Notes: generated by a model from the sequence alone, not told the origin. A stretch of DNA of 64,000 nt from Agromyces mangrovi (GCF_030296695.1 NZ_AP027737.1:1674001-1738000), one strand, 5' to 3'; positions 35,417 through 43,582 are shown, counted from the first letter of the stretch. A program made the numbers and translations.

Positions 35417-36343
35417 CTAGTTGCCGACCGGCACGCGCGGGCCGCCGGGTCGCCCGCCGCCGGGTCGACCGCCGCCGGGTCGACCACCGCCGCGCGGCGG
35501 CTCGCCCTCGGCTTCCGCGAGCTCGGCCTTCCACTTCCGGAACCCGTCCTCGGTGCGACCCCGCCGCCAGTACCCCGAGATCGAGACCTGGTCGCGGGTG
35601 AGGCCGCGCTCGCGCATGAGGTACGGGCGCAGGCTGTGCATCGTCTCGCCCGCCTCGCCGTGCACGAACGCCTGGACGCGACCGTCGGGCCAGTCGAGGT
35701 CGCGCACGGCCGCGAGGAGCGGGCCGCCGCCGGACGCGTCGGCATCGGGCTCGCTCGCGCCGTCGGCGTCGTGGGTGGCCGCCGACGACTCGCGGTGCAC
35801 GTACGTGACCGTCGCGCCTGCCGGGAGGTCGAGGGCCGGCTCGCCGTCGGCCGCATCGACCAGCAGCACGATGCGCGCGACCGCATCTGCGGGCAGCACG
35901 TCGATTGCCGCCATGATCGCCGGCATCGCCGACTCGTCGCCGACGAGCAGGTGCCAGTCGGCGTCGGGGTCGGGCGCGTACGCGCCGCCGGGGCCGTTCA
36001 CGAGCAGCGTGTCGCCGGGCTCGGCGGCCGCCGCCCACGGGCCGGCGACGCCCTCGTCGCCGTGGATCACGAAGTCGATGGCGAGCGTGCCCGCGGTCAC
36101 GTCGGGGAAGAGCGCCGTGTACGTGCGCACGTCGGGCAGTTCCTCGGGCGGCACGGTGCCGCGCAGCGCGCGCAGGTGGAGCGGTTCGGGCAGCGGCACG
36201 CCCGGCTTCGGGAAGACGAGCTTCACGTAGCGGTCGGTGAAGCGGCTCTCGGCGAAGGCCGACAGGTCGTCGCTGTGGAAGTACAGGCGACGCACGTCGA
36301 GCGTCACCCAGGTGCTGCCGGTGACGGTCAGGCGAGTCGGCAC
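35417..36343 (-). CDS. Siderophore-interacting protein (FAD-binding ferric-siderophore reductase)
   Basis: A 308-residue flavoprotein of the ViuB/YqjH type that reduces ferric siderophores in the cytosol. The FAD-binding domain (RYVKLVFPKPG, RTYTALFPD, FVIHGDEGVAGPWA, DTLLVNGPGG) is followed by the SIP domain (HLLVGDESAMPAI, FVHGEAGETMHSLRPYL, ISGYWRRGRTEDGFR). The GTG start has AAGGAG six bases upstream. The C-terminus ends in a Gly/Arg/Pro-rich tail built from repeated GGGRP units, absent from most homologues. Confidence 0.9.
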   Translation of the reverse strand: MPTRLTVTGSTWVTLDVRRLYFHSDDLSAFAESRFTDRYVKLVFPKPGVPLPEPLHLRALRGTVPPEELPDVRTYTALFPDVTAGTLAIDFVIHGDEGVAGPWAAAAEPGDTLLVNGPGGAYAPDPDADWHLLVGDESAMPAIMAAIDVLPADAVARIVLLVDAADGEPALDLPAGATVTYVHRESSAATHDADGASEPDADASGGGPLLAAVRDLDWPDGRVQAFVHGEAGETMHSLRPYLMRERGLTRDQVSISGYWRRGRTEDGFRKWKAELAEAEGEPPRGGGRPGGGRPGGGRPGGPRVPVGN

Positions 36344-36455
36344 GTGGTCTCCTTCGGTGGCGGATGCGGCCAGCATCCGACTCTGCCACAGTCGTCGCCG
36401 GTTCCCGCCATCGTCGGGTGCACGGTCAGCCTGCACGATCGGCAGGGTCGTGCGG

Positions 36456-37691
36456 TCACGGGTCGTCGGGGCGGCGCCCGGCCCATGGGTCGTAGTCGAC
36501 CTCGAGCGGCTCCTGCTCGGGCCGCTCGGCCTCCGGGACGTGCTGGAGGTTGACGCGGATGCGGTACCAGAGCGAACTCGACCCCCGCATGCCGTCGACG
36601 AGCACATCGGCCGGATGCAGCTGGGCGACCACGCCCGCGTGCCGCGCCTTCCACCGCTCGAGCCCGTCGCGGGCCTCCTCCTTCGTCTTCGCCCGGGCGA
36701 TCTCGACGAGCGGCATGGTTGAGGCGCGCCGACCCGAACCGTCGCCGCGGCGGGGCGGCTTCTCGGCCGGGCCGAGGCGCTCGGCGAGCTCGAGCAGCGG
36801 GCCGAGGCTGCCCGCCGCGTCGTCGATGCCCGCCCACGGGTCGCCGCGGTCGGCGAACCGCTCGAGCACGGTCGGCACGGTGAACGCCTCCGGACGCGAG
36901 CCCGGGACCTCGCTCCAGTCGAGCGGCGTCGAGACACGGGCATCCGCCGTCGGCCGCACTGAGTACGCCGACGCGACCGTGCGATCCTTCGCGTTCTGGT
37001 TGAAATCGACGAACACGCTCTCGCCGCGCTCCTCCTTCCACCAGCGGGCGGTCGCGAGGCCCGGTGCGCGGTCGGCGATCTCGCGGGCGAGCGCCTCGGC
37101 GGCGAGCCGCACCTCGTGGAAGTCGTGCCGCGGCCCGATGCGGGCGTAGACGTGCATGCCGCGCGAGCCCGACGTCTTCGGCCACCCGATGAGGCCGTGC
37201 TCGGCGAGGACCTCGTTGGCGAGCATCGCGACGTCGACGATCTGCCGCCAGTCGACCCCGGGCATCGGGTCGAGGTCGACGCGCAGCTCGTCGGGGTGGT
37301 CGAGGTCGGTCGCACGCACCGGATGCGGGTTGAGGTCGACGCACCCCAGGTTCACGACCCACGCGAGCCCCGCGGCATCCGTCACCACGGCTTCCTCGGC
37401 CGACGTGCCCGAGGCGTAGTGCAGCGTCGCCGAGCCGACGAAGTCGGGGCGATGCTCGGGCACGCGCTTCTGGAAGAACGCCTCGCGGTCGATGCCCTTC
37501 ACGAAGCGCTTGAGCACCATCGGGCGGTCGCGCACGCCGCGGAGCGCGCCGTCGGCGACCGCGACGTAGTAGCGCACGAGGTCGAGCTTGGTCAGCCCGG
37601 CGTCGTGGAAGACGACGCGATCGGGACTCGAGACGCGCACCTCATGGCCCGCGACCTCGAGCAGTTCCTGCTTCCTCGCCGGGGAGGCCAC
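36456..37691 (-). CDS. LigD-type primase-polymerase domain protein (stand-alone)
   Basis: A 411-residue archaeo-eukaryotic primase-like polymerase, the NHEJ polymerase domain of LigD. Seen are RPMVLKRFVKGI, the metal-binding DELRVDLDPMPG (Asp-x-Asp), KTSGSRGMHVYARI and VFVDFNQNAKDRTVASAYSVRP. There is no ligase or phosphoesterase domain. An extra C-terminal part of about 100 residues (LERWKARHAGVVAQLHPADVL) follows. It could fill gaps at double-strand breaks or have a related repair role. No ku gene is seen within this window. Confidence 0.88.
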   Translation of the reverse strand: MASPARKQELLEVAGHEVRVSSPDRVVFHDAGLTKLDLVRYYVAVADGALRGVRDRPMVLKRFVKGIDREAFFQKRVPEHRPDFVGSATLHYASGTSAEEAVVTDAAGLAWVVNLGCVDLNPHPVRATDLDHPDELRVDLDPMPGVDWRQIVDVAMLANEVLAEHGLIGWPKTSGSRGMHVYARIGPRHDFHEVRLAAEALAREIADRAPGLATARWWKEERGESVFVDFNQNAKDRTVASAYSVRPTADARVSTPLDWSEVPGSRPEAFTVPTVLERFADRGDPWAGIDDAAGSLGPLLELAERLGPAEKPPRRGDGSGRRASTMPLVEIARAKTKEEARDGLERWKARHAGVVAQLHPADVLVDGMRGSSSLWYRIRVNLQHVPEAERPEQEPLEVDYDPWAGRRPDDP

Positions 37692-37746
37692 GGGATCAGC
37701 GTATTGCCAGCGGCTGGCGCGCGGGAGGGTTGCGCCCCCGGACAAG

Positions 37747-37783
37747 CGGAACGCCCACGTCAGCGTGCGACGTGGGCGTTCCG
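37747..37783. terminator. Terminator of the Tat-signal surface protein gene
   Basis: Perfect 14-bp stem CGGAACGCCCACGT/ACGTGGGCGTTCCG with a nine-base loop, 13 bases past the stop of the gene at 37796-38356. Confidence 0.85.
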
Positions 37784-37795
37784 TGAATGCGTTCC

Positions 37796-38356
37796 CTACA
37801 GGACGAAGAGCGCGAGGCAGTCCTTCTCCGCGGTCGAGAAGGCCCGGCAGACCGCGCCGTTGATCGGCGGGGTGACCGGCACCGCAGCCGAGATGTCCTC
37901 GTTGCCGCCGGGGCCACCGGTGATGGTGTAGTTCGCCGTCAGGGTGTTGTTCTGGCTGTTCTGGGCATCGGCGGTGAGCACGACCAGGTTGTCGAGCGTG
38001 GTCATCGCCGGGATCACGCCCGACACGCCGATCTCGGTGCAGGTGTCGAGGTTGATGATTGTGAACGGCGCGAGGCTCGAACCGCCCAGCGCGATGCTGT
38101 TGATCGTCACCGTGATCGGCACGTTGAACGGGTTGGTGGCGATGATGCCGAACGCGTAGCCCTTGTAGGTGTCGTTCGAGTTGCCGGGCAGCTTGCAGGC
38201 GCGGCCGTCGAGCGTGATGATGCCGGGCGATGCGGCGTAGGCGGGAACCGATGCCGCGACGGCAACGGCGGGAACCGACCAGGCCATGGCCTTGGTCACG
38301 GTGCGGCGACTGATGCCCTTGGGCTGGTCGACACCAGAGTTGTCGAACTCGGTCAT
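37796..38356 (-). CDS. Tat-exported hypothetical surface protein with four cysteines
   Basis: A 186-residue exported protein. The N-terminus has a twin-arginine motif (ISRRTVTKAMAW) and hydrophobic stretch ending in AYAAS, near residue 43. The mature part is Thr/Asn/Ile-rich with beta character (VPITVTINSIALGGSS). Its four Cys lie in ACKL, TCTE, VCRA and DCLA and could form two disulphides. No known family is recognised. The second Arg pair plus cleavage site suggests folding before export. It has its own promoter and terminator, so it is monocistronic and may be well expressed. Confidence 0.75.
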   Translation of the reverse strand: MTEFDNSGVDQPKGISRRTVTKAMAWSVPAVAVAASVPAYAASPGIITLDGRACKLPGNSNDTYKGYAFGIIATNPFNVPITVTINSIALGGSSLAPFTIINLDTCTEIGVSGVIPAMTTLDNLVVLTADAQNSQNNTLTANYTITGGPGGNEDISAAVPVTPPINGAVCRAFSTAEKDCLALFVL

Positions 38357-38425
38357 GTGGATGTGCCCCTCGATGAATGTGGTCTGCGAATGCGCTGGGT
38401 GCGGCTCGGGTTGCGCTGTGCGGCG

Positions 38426-38455
38426 AGCATATCGCAGGCGAGCACACGGCGTCAC
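38426..38455 (-). promoter_or_regulatory. Promoter of the Tat-signal surface protein gene
   Basis: Minus-strand GTGACG (38450-38455), 18-base spacer and TATGCT (38426-38431), leaving about 60 bases of leader. GAGGGG lies nine bases before the ATG. The rest of 38357-38588 holds only a short CCCCG/CGGGG hairpin near 38468. Confidence 0.55.
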
Positions 38456-38588
38456 CACATTTTTCACCCCCGTACGCGGGGTAGGTGAGCAGAGGGTCCC
38501 ATCACACTACCTCATGACCTTCGGAATTCGGCGGAAGGATGCCGATGAGAGCGTTTCCCCGAGTCGAGCAACACTCGCTTTCAATCGG

Positions 38589-39599
38589 TCACGCGGGGGC
38601 CGAACGATCCGCCGCCGTCTGCACGAAGTCGATGTGCATGGCCGTCTGCGCGAGGGCCGACATGAGGAAGAAGCCCTGCAGGTTCGGCCAGCCGGCCGAC
38701 CAGGTGAGCTCGGATGCCACCTCCCACACGCTGTGCGCGCGGTCGCGCTGGAGCACGGCGTGCACCTCTCGCGAACGGCGGAGATGGTGCTCGGCGGTGC
38801 TCGCGCAGCGCGCGGCGATGCCGTGGAAGCGGTACTCGTGGCCCGGCGCGGCCACGTCGTCGAAGCGGGAGATGCGCCTGAGCGAGGCGAGGTAGTCGGC
38901 CAGCGGGTTCGCATCGCCGTGCGCGCCGAGGCCGACGCCCGGATGGATGGTCGGCAGCAGCAGGTCGCCCGTGAACAGCACGCCCGCGTCTTCGTCGCGC
39001 AGGCAGATGTGCCCGGTGGTGTGGCCGGGGGTGTGGACCACGCGGATGCGCCGACCGGGGATCGGCAGCAGGTCGCCGTCGTCGACCACCTGGTCGGCCT
39101 CCGGCCGGTCGACGCGCTCGTCGGCGTGCAGGTCGAGCTCGGGCCGCCGGTCGGCGGGCACCTCCCAGCGGTCGATGGCGTCGGATGCCGCGTGGGCAGG
39201 CCGCCGCCCCGCCATCTCGCGCACCGCGCGATCCTCCTCGCGGTGCAGCAGGACCTGCGCGCCCGAGGCCGCGCGCAGGTCGCCCGCGCCGCCGAGGTGG
39301 TCGGTGTGCAAGTGGGTCGCCGTGATCGTGCGGACCGCGGCGAGGTCGGCGCCCATGCGGGCGAGCCCGTCGGCGAGGGTGTCGAGGTGCCCGGTCGTCG
39401 GCCAGCCCGGGTCGATCAGGTGCACACCTCCCTCGTCGTCGCGCACCGCGTAGCAGAGGTTGTACGGGATGTGCCCGCCAGGCATCGGCACGGGGATCGA
39501 CCACCATCCGTCCGCGAACTCGTCGGGTTCGGGTACCCGCCCGGCGCTCGCGGCCGCGTGCTGCGTCGGCGAGGTTGGCGCGAAGGGACGCGTCGTCAC
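38589..39599 (-). CDS. Metallo-beta-lactamase-fold hydrolase
   Basis: A 336-residue MBL-fold enzyme. Metal-binding motifs are THLHTDHLGG, PGHTTGH, FTGDLL and APGHEY. The family includes glyoxalase II-like thioesterases and lactonases; the C-terminal 60 residues (HHLRRSREVHAVLQRDRAHSVWEVA) look like the winged-helix tail common in LACTB2-type proteins. The substrate is unknown. The GTG start at 39599 follows GGTGGGGAGA. It is divergent from the AI-2E family transporter. Confidence 0.88.
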   Translation of the reverse strand: MTTRPFAPTSPTQHAAASAGRVPEPDEFADGWWSIPVPMPGGHIPYNLCYAVRDDEGGVHLIDPGWPTTGHLDTLADGLARMGADLAAVRTITATHLHTDHLGGAGDLRAASGAQVLLHREEDRAVREMAGRRPAHAASDAIDRWEVPADRRPELDLHADERVDRPEADQVVDDGDLLPIPGRRIRVVHTPGHTTGHICLRDEDAGVLFTGDLLLPTIHPGVGLGAHGDANPLADYLASLRRISRFDDVAAPGHEYRFHGIAARCASTAEHHLRRSREVHAVLQRDRAHSVWEVASELTWSAGWPNLQGFFLMSALAQTAMHIDFVQTAADRSAPA

Positions 39600-39751
39600 T
39601 CTCCCCACCGTACGGGACGCGTTCGCTTCGTACACTTCTCGCGAGCGCCGAACCGCTACGGTGATCTCGAACGGGTGACGTCGAGTCCGGATCATCCGCA
39701 CGACGCCGCCCCACGGGGCCCGCACGGGTCCGATCGGTGGGAGGGGTCGTG

Positions 39752-40954
39752 ATGCGCTGGGGAAGGTCGTCCGGTCGAACCGGACAGGAGCAGGCACCGG
39801 TAGCGGCAGCGCCACCAGGCGGAGGGGGCCGCCCCGGGGCATCCGTCGCCATACCGCGATCGCTCGCGATCGTGCTCGGGCTCGCAGCGGCAACGGTCGC
39901 GGCCATCGGCATGAGCGGCATCTCGGGCATCCTCGCGCCGGTGCTGCTCGCGCTCATCCTCACCATCTGCGCGAATCCCGTGCGCACATGGCTCGAGCGC
40001 AACGGCGTGAACCGCGGCGTCGCGACGCTCGCCGTGGCGCTCACGACCTTCGCCCTGCTCGCGGCGTTCGTCTACGCGCTGGTCATCGCCGTCGCGCAGT
40101 TCAGTGCCCTGCTGCCCGACTACGCCGACCAGATCGCCGCGATCGGCGCGAACATCTCCTCGTGGCTCAGCAGCATCGGGTTCGGGCCCGACCAGGTCGC
40201 GGCGATCGAGCAGGGGCTCGACCCGAACAACCTCGTCGCATTCTTCAGCGGACTCGTCGGCAGCGTCTTCGGCCTGATCGGGATGCTCGTGGTGTTGCTC
40301 ACCATGCTCATCCTCATGCCCGCCGACGCCGCATACGCGCCGACCGTGCTGCGCCAGCTCGAGCCGCGGCGACCGCACCTCGTCTCGGCCGTGCGCGACT
40401 ACGCACGCGACGTGCGCCGCTACATGGTGGTCACCACCGTGCTCGGTCTCGTGCAGGGCGCGATCAACGGCGTCGCACTGGTGATCATGGGCGTGCCCGC
40501 GGCGTTCCTCTGGGCGCTGCTGTCGTTCCTCTGCAGCTTCATCCCGAACGTCGGCTACTTCATCGCCATCGTGCCGCCGCTGGTGTTCGGCTACTTCCAG
40601 GGCGGCTGGCCGATCGTGATCGCGATCATCGTCGTCTACGGTCTCGTGAACGCGGTGGTGCAGTCGATCGTGCAGCCGAAGGTCGTGGGCAATGCGGTCG
40701 CCCTCAGCCAGACCCTCACCTTCTTCTCGGTGCTGTTCTGGGCGATCATCCTCGGGCCGATCGGCGCGATCCTCGCGGTGCCGCTGACCCTGCTCGTGCG
40801 GATGCTGCTCGTCGACTCGGACCCGGGCACGCGCTGGTGGCGTACCGCACTGGGCGAGCTCACCGAGACGAAGTCGATCATGAAGGCGGAGGACGACGCC
40901 GCCCACGAGGCGCGCGCGGAGCGTCGCGCCTCGAACCGCGAGCGCCGGGACTGA
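39752..40954 (+). CDS. AI-2E exporter (TqsA/PerM) family membrane protein
   Basis: A 400-residue protein of about eight helices. The central soluble segment includes LPDYADQIAAIGANISSWL. The family core has PAAFLWALLSFLCSFIPNVGYF and PKVVGNAVALSQTLTFFSVLFWAIILGPIGAILAVPL. Members are described as exporters of autoinducer-2 or as Na+/H+ antiporters, so the cargo is uncertain. The start at 39752 is preferred to an upstream GTG because GTGGGAGGGG directly precedes it. The C-terminus is strongly charged. Confidence 0.88.
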   Translation: MRWGRSSGRTGQEQAPVAAAPPGGGGRPGASVAIPRSLAIVLGLAAATVAAIGMSGISGILAPVLLALILTICANPVRTWLERNGVNRGVATLAVALTTFALLAAFVYALVIAVAQFSALLPDYADQIAAIGANISSWLSSIGFGPDQVAAIEQGLDPNNLVAFFSGLVGSVFGLIGMLVVLLTMLILMPADAAYAPTVLRQLEPRRPHLVSAVRDYARDVRRYMVVTTVLGLVQGAINGVALVIMGVPAAFLWALLSFLCSFIPNVGYFIAIVPPLVFGYFQGGWPIVIAIIVVYGLVNAVVQSIVQPKVVGNAVALSQTLTFFSVLFWAIILGPIGAILAVPLTLLVRMLLVDSDPGTRWWRTALGELTETKSIMKAEDDAAHEARAERRASNRERRD

Positions 40955-41351
40955 CGCGGAAGTCGAACGGAACGCGGCGTGTCGTGCGGCCGCCCGACGC
41001 GAACACGCCGGATCCGGGGCATCCGCGCACGAATCGTTCGTCCTGGCCCGTCGGGACGCACGTCGACCCATTGCGTGCGCGCCCCCGAAATCGAACGTTT
41101 CACGGGTTTCACGTATCCTCGACCGCACTGACGCGCTCACCCCCGCGACGCACGTCGCGCTGGGGCCGGCAGGGATGCCGGGTGAGTCGCGAGTGATGAC
41201 GGCGCAGCGGATGCCGCGCGGGTCGTCGCCGTCTCCGGGGCGCGAGCCGGTGGCACCGAGCCGCCGGAAGCGGTGGGTTGCGCCCGACGGCCCACCGGGA
41301 GTCCGCACGCGGACACCGCCGCACCAGCTGCGGCGGGAAGGAACATCTCCG
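40955..41351 (+). other. 397-bp gene-free region with candidate promoter and long structured leader
   Basis: TATCCT at 41114-41119 is a plausible -10, which would leave about 225 bases of untranslated leader before DUF2316. The leader has tight hairpins: CGCGAC-GCAC-GTCGCG (41144-41159), CCGGC-AGGGAT-GCCGG (41166-41181), and CTCAC (41136-41140) that can pair with GTGAG (41182-41186) to enclose both. I could not match it to a known riboswitch, and its high GC makes chance folding likely. Confidence 0.4.
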
Positions 41352-41717
41352 ATGTCACTCAGCCCGGAGGAATCGCGCCGCACGAGCGCCGAACTGCACG
41401 CCAACCTCGACCGCTGCGGGCTCGGCCCCGGCGAGATCCGCGCCGACCTCGGCATGAGCGCGCACCAGCTGACCGAGACGCTCGCCGTCTCGGACGACTC
41501 GCGCCCCACCGACGTCTGGCTCGTGCGCGACTACCTGGAGAAGCTCGTCGCGGCACGCGGCGGCACGCCGGTGCCGTACACGGTGCTCACCGAGCGGATG
41601 CGACGGGTCGCCGCCACCTGGTACCCGCTGCGCACCGCGCCGACGCCCGTCATCCGGTCGCACGAGGCGGATGCCGCGGGCGGCACGCGCGCCGCCGCGC
41701 TCGCGCACTCGGGCTGA
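41352..41717 (+). CDS. DUF2316 family protein
   Basis: A 121-residue soluble protein. MSLSPEESRRTSAELHANLDR opens a predicted helical domain with a helix-turn-helix look (GPGEIRADLGMSAHQLTETLAV), then VWLVRDYLEKLVAARGGTPVPYTVLTERMR. The domain matches what I know of DUF2316, whose function is not established. The start is ATG at 41352 after GGGAAGGAAC. In-frame upstream starts exist but their product is basic and Pro-rich, unlike coding sequence here. Confidence 0.75.
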   Translation: MSLSPEESRRTSAELHANLDRCGLGPGEIRADLGMSAHQLTETLAVSDDSRPTDVWLVRDYLEKLVAARGGTPVPYTVLTERMRRVAATWYPLRTAPTPVIRSHEADAAGGTRAAALAHSG

Positions 41718-41776
41718 GCGCCCACACCCTCCACCGCGCGACGAGGTCGCCCGCGCCGGACGGCTAGCATCGGCGC

Positions 41777-42271
41777 ATGCCGCACGCCCCCGTGATCCGC
41801 GCCCCCGAGCCGCGCGAAGCCGAGGTGCTCGCGCGGCTGCACGTCGAGACCTGGCGTGAGACGTACGCGGGCCAGCTGCCCGACGAGTACTTCGGCGAGC
41901 GGATGCTGGAGCATCGGCGCACGATGTGGACGCGCCTCGTTGCGGACCGCCGCGACGACCTGCGCCTCGCGGTCGCCGAGGCCGACGGCTGCCTGGTCGG
42001 CTTCGCGTGCAGTGGGCGGCCGCAGGACCCGGAGCATCCGCCCCGCCTGCGCCAGCTCTACATGGTCTACGTCTCGCGCACGCACCACGGCACCGGTGCC
42101 GGACAGGCGCTGCTCGACGCGGTGCTGGGCGACGAGCCCGCGTACCTCTGGGTGGCGAAGGAGAACCCGCGGGCGCAGGCCTTCTACGCGCGCAACGGAT
42201 TCGCGTTCGACGGCGCCGAGCACCCGGACGAGCGCGTCGAGTCCTTCATCGAGGCGCGCATGGTGCGCTGA
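41777..42271 (+). CDS. GNAT-family N-acetyltransferase
   Basis: A 164-residue acetyltransferase. It opens VIRAPEPREAEVLARLHVETWRETY, typical of the YitH/RimI-like subgroup. The acetyl-CoA pyrophosphate loop is RTHHGTGAGQALL, and motif B is VAKENPRAQAFYARNGFAFDG. Substrate unknown. TAGCAT at 41765-41770, seven bases before the ATG, suggests a leaderless transcript. Confidence 0.88.
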   Translation: MPHAPVIRAPEPREAEVLARLHVETWRETYAGQLPDEYFGERMLEHRRTMWTRLVADRRDDLRLAVAEADGCLVGFACSGRPQDPEHPPRLRQLYMVYVSRTHHGTGAGQALLDAVLGDEPAYLWVAKENPRAQAFYARNGFAFDGAEHPDERVESFIEARMVR

Positions 42272-42307
42272 CGCCCTCGCGTCGAGTGCAGCACCCGCGC
42301 GCGGGGG

Positions 42308-42403
42308 CTACGCCTTGACGAACGCCCAGAGCGAGGCGACGAGCCCTGCGCCGCCGACGAGCGCGATCAGACCGATGACACTCCAGAGGATCGTTTCGAC
42401 CAT
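42308..42403 (-). CDS. 31-residue single-pass membrane peptide
   Basis: The frame reads MVETILWSVIGLIALVGGAG and ends in VASLWAFVKA, followed by TAG. Almost the whole peptide is one hydrophobic helix with an acidic N-tip and a Lys at the C-tip. It is the last small frame of the minus-strand nitrate/molybdenum cluster, 51 bases after DUF6457. I do not recognise a family. Its clean helix supports a real gene, possibly an accessory peptide of a membrane protein. Confidence 0.5.
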   Translation of the reverse strand: MVETILWSVIGLIALVGGAGLVASLWAFVKA

Positions 42404-42454
42404 GGGGCCATCCTGCCGCGCGGCCACGCCCGGGTCAATGGTTCGCGGAGGCGG

Positions 42455-42721
42455 TCAGTCGGCGGCGGAATCGCGGGCCGATGCCAGCTCGCGCGCGGTC
42501 GCGACGGCGCGCCCGAGCGCCTCGGTGTCGCCGCCGGCACGCGCGGCCGCGTAGCCCACGAGGAACGTCGTGAGCGGGGCGGCCGGCCGCACGACCCGGT
42601 GCGCGGCGTCACCGGCGAGCGAGAGGAGCTCGGCGATGTCGCCCGGCGCGTCCTCCACGCCGAGCGCCGCGGCGAGCTCGGTCCACCACTGGTCGAGGAT
42701 CTCGGGAGCGTCGTCAGCCAT
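42455..42721 (-). CDS. DUF6457 protein associated with molybdenum-cofactor genes
   Basis: An 88-residue helical protein (ILDQWWTELAAALGV, LLSLAGDAAHRVVRPAAPLTTFLVGYAAARAGG). It resembles the small DUF6457 domain, which I know as encoded beside or fused to MobA-type guanylyltransferases in actinobacteria. The placement directly after the mobA-like gene agrees with that. A role in molybdopterin guanine dinucleotide formation or insertion is an inference. Confidence 0.75.
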   Translation of the reverse strand: MADDAPEILDQWWTELAAALGVEDAPGDIAELLSLAGDAAHRVVRPAAPLTTFLVGYAAARAGGDTEALGRAVATARELASARDSAAD

Positions 42722-42779
42722 GTGCGCCATTGTCCTCCGGTGGGCGGCGCGCGTCCACGGCGCGCGTGATCGGGCCGGG

Positions 42780-43404
42780 TCAGGGCGACGGATGCCCCGG
42801 AGGGAGGTCCACGCCGAGCTCGGCCGCATCCGCGGCGGTGTCGAGGTCGCGCACCCGGTCGGCGGGCAGCGGCAGCTCGCGCAGGTCGAGGGGGCGATGA
42901 GGCGGCGGAGGGGAGGCCGTCGAGGGGACTGCTCGTGGCGAGGTCGGTGACAGCGTGGCGGAGGGTAGGCCTGTCGTAGATCGCGAGGAGGGGCTGGCGG
43001 CGGCCGTCGGGGTCGACGGCGATCACACCGTCCGCGCGGGGCGCGGCGCCCGTCGTGCGGTGCTCGGCCAGGAGCGCGACGATCGCCGCCGCCGGGTCGA
43101 CCAGGTCGGCGGCGAGCAGGAGGATCGGCGTGTCGCTCGGCGGCAGCGCGGCGAGACCGGCGGCGATGGCGGGGACGGGGCCGCCGAGGGGCGGGTCCTC
43201 GCGCACGAGCGGGTGGCCGCGCGTGTGCGCAGCGAGCGTCGGCGGGCCGACGACGACGATGTGCGAGGCATCCGTCACCGCGTCGAGGACGCCGTCGAGC
43301 AGGGTGCGACCGCCGCGAACGAGCAGGGGCTTGTCGACCCCGCCGAGCCGCGAGCCGCGACCGCCCGCGAGCACGATCGCGTCGTACGTCCCCACCTCGC
43401 TCAT
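42780..43404 (-). CDS. mobA: Molybdenum cofactor guanylyltransferase MobA-like (two single-base frameshifts in assembly)
   Basis: A nucleotidyltransferase that would attach GMP to molybdopterin for the nitrate reductase encoded upstream. The N-terminal signature AIVLAGGRGSRLGGVDKPLL is textbook. LLLAADLVDPAAA gives the metal-binding Asp. The C-terminal third needs two added bases, at the G runs 42910-42913 and 42890-42894, after which the sequence reads RRLIAPLDLRELPLPADRVRDLDT and stops at 42780 (208 residues). An FAD-F420 guanylyltransferase-like alternative is possible, but the neighbours favour MobA. Confidence 0.85.
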
Positions 43405-43432
43405 GCCGCCACCATATTCGCGCTGGAGCGGG

Positions 43433-43573
43433 CACCTTTCAGGAGTGCTCCGGCTCGACGGCGCCGGTGCACGCAGATGCTGCGGCAGATCGGCGGTCGG
43501 GTGCAGCATCGATGAGGGGAGACGGTTCGGGTGCAGCTGCTGCGAGGCCGTGCTGGGCCGCTCCTGAAAAGTG
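43433..43573. repeat. 141-bp intergenic element bounded by 13-base inverted repeats
   Basis: CACCTTTCAGGAG (43433-43445) pairs with CTCCTGAAAAGTG (43561-43573) at 12 of 13 positions. Inside lies a second stem, GATGCTGC/GCAGCATC (43476-43483 and 43503-43510), and a duplicated TCGGGTGCAGC 30 bases apart. It fills nearly all of the gap between the nasB stop and mobA start. It could be a small mobile or dispersed repeat, or a structured leader of the mobA message. Confidence 0.6.
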
Positions 43574-43582
43574 ACGCCTCCC

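Noticed and set aside
35417..35500. GC-rich 15-base repeats as a CRISPR or VNTR locus
   Set aside because: Only three to four contiguous units without spacers, in frame within the 3' end of the siderophore-interacting protein gene.
40955..41113. Possible tail or small gene after the AI-2E family gene
   Set aside because: No start codon with ribosome-binding site and no plausible product; I see nothing in this part.
41126..41351. SAM-IV, c-di-AMP (ydaO) or magnesium riboswitch
   Set aside because: I compared remembered consensus elements of these classes and none matched beyond short GC-rich fragments; kept only as an unassigned leader.
42890..42913. mobA-like gene as a real pseudogene
   Set aside because: Two added bases in G runs restore the full conserved C-terminus, and the same error type recurs in eight other genes, so assembly error is simpler. 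A truly inactive gene cannot be fully excluded.
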